A stretch of DNA of 64,000 nt from Actinomadura sp. WMMA1423 (GTDB lineage: Bacteria > Actinomycetota > Actinomycetes > Streptosporangiales > Streptosporangiaceae): positions 4,712,001 through 4,776,000 of the forward strand of contig NZ_CP041244.1 of assembly GCF_006547145.1 (NCBI RefSeq). Direction: 5' to 3'. Made by a program: the position numbers and the translations under genes. The notes beneath the pieces are model-generated. The model was not told the origin of the DNA. It saw only the letters and a list, made by a program, of their open reading frames with translations, and did not search any database. This document shows positions 57,629 to 64,000 of this stretch, piece after piece; within the stretch, counting starts at the first letter, position 1; every line of letters starts with the position of its first letter.

Positions 57629-59702
57629 CGACCGTCCTCCACCGGCGGGTCTTCACCAGGTGGGTCTGGATGTCCAGCAGGGCCTCGCCCGGACGGGCCC
57701 GGCCGCGCGTCCAGGTGCCCTCGGCGTCGAGCGCCCAGGCGTGGGTGTCCTCGTCCATGGCCCGGTCCATCAGGGAGAGCAGGCCGTCGCGCTGGGCCCG
57801 GTCGGTGACGGTGACGAGGGCCTCGACGCGGCGGTCCAGGTTGCGGTGCATCAGGTCGGCGCTGCCGATCCACACCTCCGGCTCGCCGCCGTTCTCGAAC
57901 GCGAACACGCGGGAGTGCTCCAGGAAGCGGCCGAGGACGCTGCGCACCCGGATCGTGTCCGACAGGCCGGGCACGCCGGGACGCAGCGCGCAGATGCCGC
58001 GGACCCAGACGTCCACCGGCACCCCGGCCCGCGACGCCCGGTAGAGCGCGTCGATGACCACCTCGTCGACGAGGGAGTTGCACTTGATCCTGACGCGGGC
58101 GGGATGCCCGGCGCGATGGTTGTCGATCTCGTGCTCGATCCGCTGGACGAGCCCTGAGCGCAGGCTGTTGGGCGCGACGAGCAGCCGGTGGTAGGAGCTC
58201 TGCCGCGAGTAGCCGGTGAGGTGGTTGAACAGGGCGCTGACGTCCTCTCCCACCTCGGGGTTCGCGGTGAGCAGCCCGAAGTCCTCGTAGAGGCGCGCCG
58301 TCTTCGGGTGGTAGTTGCCGGTGCCGATGTGGCAGTAGCGGCGCAGGTGGCCCTCGGACTCCTGCCGGACGATCAGCGCGAGCTTGCAGTGCGTCTTCAG
58401 CCCGACGAACCCGTAGACGACGTGGCAGCCCGCGGTCTCCAGCTTGCGCGCCCAGGCGATGTTGGCGCGCTCGTCGAACCGCGCCTTCAGCTCCACGACG
58501 ACCACGACCTGCTTGCCCGCCTCGGCGGCGCTCATCAGCGCGTCCACGATCGGGGAGTCGCCGCTCGTCCGGTACAGCGTCTGCTTGATCGCCAGGACGT
58601 GCGGGTCGGTCGCGGCGTCCTCGATCAGCCGCTGGACGGTCGTGGTGAACGAGTCGTAGGGGTGGTGGACGAGGACGTCCCGCTCACGGATGGCGCTGAA
58701 GATGCTCGCGTCCTCGGGCAGCGCCTCCTTCGACGGGACGAAAGGGGGATACTTCAGCTCCGGCCGGTCGAGGTCGGCGATCGCGGCGAGGCCGCCGAGG
58801 TCGAGCGGCCCGACGACACGGTAGATCTGGCCCTCCTCCACCCCGAGCTCGGAGGTGAGCAGGTCCAGCACGCCCTCGGAGATCGACTCCTCGACCTCCA
58901 GCCGGACGACGGGGCCGAACCGGCGGCGCAGCAGCTCGCGCTCGAGGGCCTGCAGCAGCCCCTCGCTGATGTCCTCGTCGATCTCCAGGTCCTGGTTGCG
59001 GGTCACGCGGAACGCGTGGTGCTCGACGACCTCCATCCCGACGAACAGCTGCCCGAGGTGCGCGGCGATGACGTCCTCCAGCGGCGTGAACCGGTCGGGG
59101 GACGCCTCGATGAAGCGCGGCAGCAGCGGCGGCACCTTCACCCGGGCGAACATCGTGGCGTCGGTCTCCGGGTCGCGGACGATCACCGCGAGGTTCAGCG
59201 AGAGGCCGGAGATGTAGGGGAACGGGTGCGCCGAGTCGACGACCAGCGGGGTGAGCACGGGGTAGATCCGGTCGCGGAACAGGCGCCGCAGCCGCTCCTG
59301 CTCGGTCTCGGCCAGCTCGTCCCAGCGCAGGATGTCGATGCCCTCCTCGTCGAGCGCGGGCAGGACCTCCTTGCGGAAGCAGGCCGCGTGCCGCTGCATC
59401 AGCTCGTGCGCGACCACGCCGGTGCGCGCCAGCACCTCGCGGGGCTGGCGGCCGCTCGCGGACTGGACGGCGAGGCCGGTCGCCATCCGGCGGGCGAGCC
59501 CGGCGACGCGGACCATGAAGAACTCGTCGAGGTTGCTGGAGAAGATCGACAGGAAGCGGACGCGCTCGAGCAGCGGCAGGTCCGGGTCCTCGGCGAGCTC
59601 CAGGACGCGCTGGTTGAACCTCAGCCAGCTCTCCTCCCGATCGAGGAAGCGGTCGTCGGGCAGCGCCTCGGTTGAGGGGACATGTCCTGGATTACCGGTC
59701 AT
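57621..59702 (-). CDS. ppk1: Polyphosphate kinase 1
   Basis: Reversible polymerisation of ATP gamma-phosphate into polyphosphate. 693 residues from ATG 59702. N-terminal domain starts RFLDREESWLRFNQRVLELA with LSIFSSNLDEFFMVRVAGL. The middle has YPVLTPLVVDSAHPFPYISG and DVLVHHPYDSFTTTVQRLIE. The catalytic PLD-like domains hold KQTLYRTSGDSPIVDALMSA, VELKARFDERANIAWARKLE, FVGLKTHCKLALIVRQE (autophosphorylated His) and HIGTGNYHPKTARLYEDFGL (second His), then KCNSLVDEVVIDALYRAS. It is transcribed first, with mutT1 coupled behind. The CYTH-CHAD gene nearby may share polyphosphate metabolism. Confidence 0.97.
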   Translation of the reverse strand: MTGNPGHVPSTEALPDDRFLDREESWLRFNQRVLELAEDPDLPLLERVRFLSIFSSNLDEFFMVRVAGLARRMATGLAVQSASGRQPREVLARTGVVAHELMQRHAACFRKEVLPALDEEGIDILRWDELAETEQERLRRLFRDRIYPVLTPLVVDSAHPFPYISGLSLNLAVIVRDPETDATMFARVKVPPLLPRFIEASPDRFTPLEDVIAAHLGQLFVGMEVVEHHAFRVTRNQDLEIDEDISEGLLQALERELLRRRFGPVVRLEVEESISEGVLDLLTSELGVEEGQIYRVVGPLDLGGLAAIADLDRPELKYPPFVPSKEALPEDASIFSAIRERDVLVHHPYDSFTTTVQRLIEDAATDPHVLAIKQTLYRTSGDSPIVDALMSAAEAGKQVVVVVELKARFDERANIAWARKLETAGCHVVYGFVGLKTHCKLALIVRQESEGHLRRYCHIGTGNYHPKTARLYEDFGLLTANPEVGEDVSALFNHLTGYSRQSSYHRLLVAPNSLRSGLVQRIEHEIDNHRAGHPARVRIKCNSLVDEVVIDALYRASRAGVPVDVWVRGICALRPGVPGLSDTIRVRSVLGRFLEHSRVFAFENGGEPEVWIGSADLMHRNLDRRVEALVTVTDRAQRDGLLSLMDRAMDEDTHAWALDAEGTWTRGRARPGEALLDIQTHLVKTRRWRTVDA

Positions 59703-59930
59703 GCTGAAAGTTTCCCTGACTTAGGTTAACTAAAGCCGAACTTCCGGGTTCCACCGATGTATCTGACACGTCGATCATTCCCGCGGTTCCCGCAGATCAC
59801 TCCGCCTCGGCCGCCCGCGCTCGCTCTCATCGGGCCTCGTCAGGCCTCCTCAGGGCGCGTCGCGAGGTCGCAACGACCTGGCCACCGGGAGACCTTCACT
59901 GCACGGCCCGGCGTGGGTAGAACGAAGACC

Positions 59931-61412
59931 GTGACGACTCACGACCCTGCGCCTCCCACGGTGTTCTGGCCGCGCTGCACCGCCGTCGACGGCTGCACCG
60001 GCCGGGCCGCGGGCGGGCTGGGCGGCTGCCCCGCCCACCTGCGTCCCGGCGAGGTCGAGCGGTTCACGGCCTCGCTGCGGCCCGGCGCCGACCTCGACCT
60101 GCGCGGCGTCACCGTCCCCGCGGGGCTGCTGGAGGCGGTGCTCGACGCGGTCACCGGGCCCGACGGGCGGCCCCACCTCGGCCGGACGCGGTTCGACGGG
60201 GCGGTGCTGCCGGCGGACGCGGCCCTGCGCGGCCTCTGCGTCGAGGGCGACAGCTCGTTCGACGGCGCGACCTTCCTCGGCGGCGTCTCGTTCTACGACG
60301 CGCGGTTCTTCGGCAACACCTCCTTCCGAAGGGCGCGCTTCGCGCGCAACGCGTCCTTCCACGAGGCCGGGTTCCACCGCCACGCCTCGTTCGAGGAGGC
60401 CGTGTTCGCCGGCGACGCCGTCTTCGGCGAGACGCGGTGGCACGCCGACGCCGCGTTCGGCGGCGCCGTGTTCATGGGCGCGGCCTGCTTCGACCGCGCT
60501 CGCTTCGGGCGGGACGCGGCGATGCAGGCGGCGTGCTTCACGGGCGGCGTGTCGTTCAAGCGCGTCCAGGTGGCGCGGCACGCCCGGTTCGAGCGGGCGC
60601 GGTTCCGGCACGGCGTGTGGCTCGGCCCGCTGGCCTCGGGCGGCCGGATCGCGCTCACGGACGCGGCCGTGCACGGCGGGCTGCGGGTGCACGCGGCGGC
60701 GCGGCAGGTCCTCGCCCGCGGCACGGTCGTCCACGGCGAGGCCGACTTCCGGCTCCGGCTCGCCGAACTCGACCTGGAGGACGCGGTGTTCGAGGGCCCG
60801 GCCGCCGTCCGGTCGCTGGCCCACCCGATCCAGGGGCTCGCCGAACCCGCCGGGACCGGCCCGTCCCGGGTCCGGCTCGTCTCGCTGCGCCGGGCCGACG
60901 CGACCCGGCTGCTGCTCGCCGACGTCGACCTCAGCGGCTGCGGCTTCCTCGGGCTGCGGCGGCCGGAGGCGCTGCGGATCACCGGCGACTGCGCGTTCGC
61001 GACCGCTCCCGACCGGCGCCCGCTGCGGCGGTGGCGCCGCAGCGGCCGGGCCGTCCTCGCCGAGGACCTCTCCGGCGACAACGCCCACGACGACCGGCTG
61101 CGCACGCTGTACCAGGCGCTGGCCCGCGCCACGGCGGACTCCGACCGCGACCGCGTCGCCCGCGACTTCCGCTACGGCGCGCTGGAGACGCGGCGGCACG
61201 GCGAGCGCGACCCGTGGCGCCGCGCCGGCCTGCACCTTCTGTGGATCACCTGCGGATACGGGCTGCGGGCGGGCCGCGCCGTGGCCTGGCTCGCCGTCAT
61301 CATCGCGCTGCTGTGCTGCGGCGCGTCTCTGGCCCGACACGACGACCGGGCGCATGACAACAACCGCACGGGGGGCGACCGCGCCGCCCACACGAGCGCC
61401 GGTAGCACATAA
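59931..61412 (+). CDS. Pentapeptide-repeat protein with C-terminal membrane helix
   Basis: 493 residues from GTG 59931 (weak ribosome site; the frame is open to 59757). A Cys-containing head (PPTVFWPRCTAVDGCTGRAA, GGCPAHLRPGE) resembles a small zinc module. Residues ~75-250 are pentapeptide repeats in A(S/R)F-type steps (FLGGVSFYDARFFGNTSFRR, FARNASFHEAGFHRHASFEE), i.e. a square right-handed beta-helix. A second solenoid stretch reaches ~360. The neck LYQALARATADSDRDRVARD leads to HLLWITCGYGLRAGRAVAWL and a hydrophobic helix (AVIIALLCCGASLA). The CGYGLRAGRAVAWL segment is close to the GYGYRPFRAASWL of the beta-helix proteins at 31 and 47 kb. Function unknown. Confidence 0.82.
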   Translation: MTTHDPAPPTVFWPRCTAVDGCTGRAAGGLGGCPAHLRPGEVERFTASLRPGADLDLRGVTVPAGLLEAVLDAVTGPDGRPHLGRTRFDGAVLPADAALRGLCVEGDSSFDGATFLGGVSFYDARFFGNTSFRRARFARNASFHEAGFHRHASFEEAVFAGDAVFGETRWHADAAFGGAVFMGAACFDRARFGRDAAMQAACFTGGVSFKRVQVARHARFERARFRHGVWLGPLASGGRIALTDAAVHGGLRVHAAARQVLARGTVVHGEADFRLRLAELDLEDAVFEGPAAVRSLAHPIQGLAEPAGTGPSRVRLVSLRRADATRLLLADVDLSGCGFLGLRRPEALRITGDCAFATAPDRRPLRRWRRSGRAVLAEDLSGDNAHDDRLRTLYQALARATADSDRDRVARDFRYGALETRRHGERDPWRRAGLHLLWITCGYGLRAGRAVAWLAVIIALLCCGASLARHDDRAHDNNRTGGDRAAHTSAGST

Positions 61413-61475
61413 GCGAGCGGCGGTCCGCTAAAGGCGGGGGTTGTTTTGTCAGACCCACGCGTAATGATTCGTGTT

Positions 61476-61793
61476 ATGAGCAGAGACACCCATCCGGGGG
61501 TGCAGTGCCCGCACTGCCAATCGCATCTCGCGCTCGTCCCCGCGACTGGAAACCCCGTGTCCGGAAACTCCGCCGCCGCACCGCTCCCCGTCCTGCCGAT
61601 CGTGGCGAAGGAGGAATGGCAGCCGCCGCCCGTCGCCGAGGTGCTCGCCGTTTACGCCGGCCGCGCCAAGGACACCGTCACCGCGGCGCGCGGCGCCGCC
61701 AAGGTCCGCGAAAGCCTGAACCGCGCCAAGGCGGCCGCCGCGGGCCGCAAAGCCGCACAGAAAACCGCGCGCCGCACTCCCAGAAGCGCCTGA
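61476..61793 (+). CDS. Small hypothetical protein with a CxxC motif
   Basis: 105 residues from ATG 61476; the frame extends to a TTG at 61446, and no start has a good ribosome site. Near the N-terminus VQCPHCQSHLAL could be half of a zinc ribbon. The middle is Pro/Val-rich, and the C-terminal 50 residues are helical and Ala/Lys/Arg-rich (AAKVRESLNRAKAAAAGRKA), suggesting nucleic-acid contact. No family is recognised. It converges on the CU044_5270-family gene. Confidence 0.5.
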   Translation: MSRDTHPGVQCPHCQSHLALVPATGNPVSGNSAAAPLPVLPIVAKEEWQPPPVAEVLAVYAGRAKDTVTAARGAAKVRESLNRAKAAAAGRKAAQKTARRTPRSA

Positions 61794-61816
61794 TCACAAC
61801 CCGGCCACTATCGCCG

Positions 61817-61851
61817 GGAAGGGACGGCGCCGCGCCGGCACCGCCCCTTCC
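61817..61851. terminator. Imperfect hairpin between convergent genes
   Basis: ggaagggacggcgcc / ggcaccgccccttcc, 15-bp stem with two mismatches and a gcgcc loop, in the gap 61794-61877. Confidence 0.6.
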
Positions 61852-61877
61852 GTCAATGACGCCGGCCGCCAATGACG

Positions 61878-63032
61878 TCAGCGCGGCCTGGAATCGGTCC
61901 ATTCGGCGCCGACGACGGACGTGGAGCTCATCGTCCGTCCCGCCGGGATCCCCACCCCGGGCGCCGGCGACACCATGACGTTCATGCTGGCCAGCGCCCT
62001 TCCCGAGGCCAGATCAATGATCATTTCGTCCCGCAGCACGCCCAGCCGCGTCTTCTCGTCCAGCGCGATGGCGGTCCCCGTCCGCCCCTGCGGATCGGTG
62101 ACCTTCCCGAGCGACCGCACCGACGGCAGCCCCGCCAGCATCCGGAACGCCGCCGCCCGCACCGCCGGCTTCACCGGCATGTCCATCACCAGGCCTCGCG
62201 CCACGGTGTAGAGCCACCGGTCCGAGGTCATCGGCGCGTCCCCCTCGGTGTCGTGCCCTTCGTACCAGCGCAGCAGCTGGGCCTTGAGCCGCTTCGGGTC
62301 GGACGGCAGCGCCCGCAGGTCCTTCATGCTCACATTGCGGCCGAGCCAGAACACCTTGTCGCCGTCGACCAGCGGGGAGCCGGAGAGAGTGCGCGGACCG
62401 GGGGACGTCCTCGCCGTGAACTTCTTCAGAGGGCCCTTGGCGCCCGGCGCGACGGGGACCTGGAGCTGGAACGTCCCCGGCGCCCCGGCGCGCCGCCACG
62501 CCTCCTCGTCCGCCCTCGTCGCGGGCTTGGCGCCCAGTTCCTGCTGGGCGCCCCACTGCTTGCCACCGGGTCTGCTCGGCGTCCAGCCCTCCTCCTTGCT
62601 CCTGACCGCGACCGTGTAGGCACCGCCACCCTTGCCGACCGTGTAGGTGGAGGACGAGACCGTCGTCTGGTACCAGAAGGCCCGCATCGTCTCGGTCTGG
62701 CCGTCGGCCTTCTCGGCAGCCGCGAGCAGGACGGTCCGCGCGTCGAGCACCTGCTCGCCGCCTCCGCCCGCCTTGCCCGGCGCGGGCTCGTCCCCGCCGG
62801 GGGCGACGAACACCGCCGCCGCGGCGACCGCCCCCGCGGCGACCGCCCCGGCCAGTCCCAGCCCCCAGATCGGCCGCATACGCCGCCGCGCGGGCGCGCC
62901 GCCCCCGGCCTCCGAACGCGGCGCGGCCATGGCCCGCGCCAGTTCGGCGCGCCGCACACCCTCGTCCACCCGCGCCCCCGGGTCCAACTCCTCAGGCCTG
63001 GCGTCACGCAGCACCCGCATCACATCCCTCAT
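61878..63032 (-). CDS. CU044_5270-family membrane protein (partner of the sigma factor)
   Basis: 384 residues from ATG 63032, taken as the natural start because family members begin with an MRxVMRVLRDARPEEL-like helix. The frame is open through three 18-residue repeats to an ATG at 63194 that overlaps the sigma-factor stop (438 residues). Head ~1-50 is cytoplasmic; one membrane helix (GLGLAGAVAAGAVAAAAVFV, ~56-75) follows; then a secreted domain with VLLAAAEKADGQTETMRAFW, YTVAVRSKEEGWTPSRPGG, VFWLGRNVSMKDLRALPSDP, DRWLYTVARGLVMDMPVKPA and DPQGRTGTAIALDEKTRLGV. Family members pair with SigE-type ECF sigma factors and may act as anti-sigma factors; this is inferred from context. Confidence 0.9.
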   Translation of the reverse strand: MRDVMRVLRDARPEELDPGARVDEGVRRAELARAMAAPRSEAGGGAPARRRMRPIWGLGLAGAVAAGAVAAAAVFVAPGGDEPAPGKAGGGGEQVLDARTVLLAAAEKADGQTETMRAFWYQTTVSSSTYTVGKGGGAYTVAVRSKEEGWTPSRPGGKQWGAQQELGAKPATRADEEAWRRAGAPGTFQLQVPVAPGAKGPLKKFTARTSPGPRTLSGSPLVDGDKVFWLGRNVSMKDLRALPSDPKRLKAQLLRWYEGHDTEGDAPMTSDRWLYTVARGLVMDMPVKPAVRAAAFRMLAGLPSVRSLGKVTDPQGRTGTAIALDEKTRLGVLRDEMIIDLASGRALASMNVMVSPAPGVGIPAGRTMSSTSVVGAEWTDSRPR

Positions 63033-63205
63033 GCCGTCTCCCTGCGGGGGGACGACCCCCCGCACCCCCCGCTCCGCTCCGCTCATGCCGTGTCCCTGCG
63101 GGGGGACGACCCCCCGCACCCCCCGCTCCGCTCCGCTCATGCCGTCTCCCTGCGGGGGGACGACCCCCCGCACCCCCCGCTCCGCTCCGCTCATGCCGTC
63201 TCCCT
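63030..63205 (-). repeat. 54-bp tandem repeat (3 full units plus 14 nt) carrying a ribosome site and ATG
   Basis: Units at 63030-63083, 63084-63137 and 63138-63191, then a partial catgccgtctccct to 63205. Unit 2 differs by one base (gtg for gtc-type change near its start). Read on the minus strand each unit encodes MSGAERGVRGVVPPQG(D/H)G and ends in a GGGAGACGGC-like site before the next ATG. Length 54 keeps the frame. Confidence 0.95.
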
Positions 63206-63802
63206 CTTGATGAACCCCACATGCGGACGCGACCCCTGAGCCGCCGCCCCGCCCGCTCCCGGCTCCGCTCCGGTCCGCTCCGGCGGCTCCGGTCGCAGGC
63301 GGGCGTCCGGATCGTCCTCGGCCGCGCGGAGCAGGCGGCGGCGTGCGCGGTGCAGGCGCACCCGCAGCGCGGCCGGCGAGCAGCCGACGACCGCGGCGGC
63401 CTCGCGCGGCGTCAGCCCCTGCCAGGCGATGAGGATCAGGATCTCCCTGTCCCCCTCGGGCAGCGCCGCCATCGCGCGCAGCACCGCGAGCCGCTCGGCC
63501 ACGTCCTCGGCCACGTCGCCCGTCTGGCGCGGCGCCCCCCGGCCGATCTCGGCCGCGAACGACTCGCGCCGCACCCGCGCGCGGTGCCCGTCGCGCAGCA
63601 CGTTGCGCGCGACGCCGAGCAGCCACGGCAGCGGCGGGTCGGGCAGGTCGGGAAACCGCCGCCACGCAACGGCGAAGGTCTCGCTCACCACCTCGTCCGC
63701 GACCTGGCCCCCGGCGCGGGCGGCGGCGTAGGCCCACACGCGCTGGCGGCACTCGTCGTAGATCGCGGTGAAGCGCTGTTCATCGGGGGCCTCGTCTGCC
63801 AC
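63191..63802 (-). CDS. ECF-type RNA polymerase sigma factor (SigE family)
   Basis: 203 residues from GTG 63802 (GGAGGAG about 9 nt upstream). Region 2: DEQRFTAIYDECRQRVWAYA, VVSETFAVAWRRFPDLPDPP, LPWLLGVARNVLRDGHRAR. Region 4: LAVLRAMAALPEGDREILIL, IAWQGLTPREAAAVVGCSPA, ALRVRLHRARRRLLRAAED. Region 1.1/3 are absent, as in ECF sigmas. A Pro/Gly-rich tail follows (~170-203). The stop codon overlaps the first ATG of the downstream 54-bp repeat, so the sigma factor and the CU044_5270-type gene are coupled. Confidence 0.95.
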   Translation of the reverse strand: MADEAPDEQRFTAIYDECRQRVWAYAAARAGGQVADEVVSETFAVAWRRFPDLPDPPLPWLLGVARNVLRDGHRARVRRESFAAEIGRGAPRQTGDVAEDVAERLAVLRAMAALPEGDREILILIAWQGLTPREAAAVVGCSPAALRVRLHRARRRLLRAAEDDPDARLRPEPPERTGAEPGAGGAAAQGSRPHVGFIKRETA

Positions 63803-63954
63803 CGCGTGCTCCTCCGTCCGTTCAGGTCATGTCACGGGGTAGTGGCGCGGGGGACGGCATCGTTACCGGGAGGCGACCAGGTTCGCGCGTTCCGGCGCCC
63901 CTTTCACGGCTCGGCGTGCCCTCCCGGCGCCCGATACCTCTAACATTTGCTCGA

Positions 63955-64000
63955 TGGCAAGGGCCTCCCACCTGACATCGACCCGGCCACGCCGGACAGA
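63955..64000 (+). CDS. Possible start of a gene cut by the right window edge
   Basis: ATG 63955 opens a frame (MARASHLTSTRPRRT) that stays open to the edge. It follows an AT-richer ctctaacatttgctcg stretch upstream of the divergent sigma-factor gene. Too little is visible to judge, and no ribosome site is obvious. Confidence 0.25.

Noticed and set aside
63030..63205. CRISPR-like array
   Set aside because: The 54-bp units are contiguous with no spacers and lie in a reading frame; they are a tandem repeat.
1..64000. tRNA, rRNA, IS elements or prophage genes
   Set aside because: None was recognised by reading: no transposase, integrase, portal or tail protein appears among the frames, and no CCA-ended cloverleaf was noticed. 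A tRNAscan run could still reveal one.

Overview
The window is a stretch of chromosome from a high-GC, sporulating-type actinomycete. The evidence is the strongly GC-biased third codon positions, frequent GTG/TTG starts, BldC, a WhiB-family protein, Spo0M, many lipoproteins, and a valine/leucine dehydrogenase next to bldC. The CU044_5270-type anti-sigma partner, the abundance of small regulators and the general gene content suggest Streptosporangiales (Actinomadura/Thermomonospora-like) rather than Streptomyces. That placement is an inference from gene content; no rRNA or tRNA gene was recognised in the window.

Layout. 1-5.1 kb: a sugar ABC transporter (lipoprotein binding protein, then a permease cut by the window edge), a two-repeat secreted lipoprotein and a repetitive hydrophobic membrane protein. 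5.1-12.2 kb: pyrD, a two-module methyltransferase, an amidase lipoprotein, a LacI regulator and a TetR regulator. A ~118 bp dispersed element occurs twice, in opposite orientations, around the pyrD-methyltransferase pair. 12.6-31.2 kb: a conserved developmental/purine neighbourhood (bldC, a conserved hypothetical, vdh, DUF3073, purM-purF, a sterol-carrier-like protein, a Ser/Thr kinase, a subtilisin, a secreted coiled-coil protein, purL-purQ, an RsbW-like ATPase, purS). PurL carries an extra ~385-residue N-terminus containing 22 copies of a TGPQP decapeptide.

31.2-38.3 kb: a beta-helix membrane protein, then a three-gene 2-oxoacid dehydrogenase operon (E1alpha, E1beta, E2) closed by a strong terminator, then a gene-poor 0.8 kb gap and a DUF981-like membrane protein. 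38.3-47 kb: an OmpA-like lipoprotein, a TetR regulator, a barstar-domain fusion, an acyl-CoA dehydrogenase, a UDP-glucose dehydrogenase-type enzyme, and a guanidine-III riboswitch in front of a SugE/Gdx-type exporter. 47-56.5 kb: Spo0M, a second beta-helix membrane protein paralogous to the first, SDR enzymes, a rhomboid protease, a WhiB protein, GNAT, TetR, a CYTH-CHAD protein, and a tight ArsR-SRPBCC-SDR operon. 56.3-64 kb: a mosaic of duplicated gene scraps, mutT1-ppk1 (nucleotide sanitation and polyphosphate), a pentapeptide-repeat membrane protein, and an ECF-type sigma factor with its CU044_5270 partner, joined by a 54 bp tandem repeat that duplicates a ribosome binding site and start codon.

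Most genes are housekeeping or common actinobacterial accessory genes. The items most worth attention are the repeat-extended PurL, the beta-helix/pore-like membrane paralogs, the barstar fusion, the start-codon-bearing tandem repeat, the gene-scrap mosaic, the dispersed inverted element and the guanidine riboswitch.
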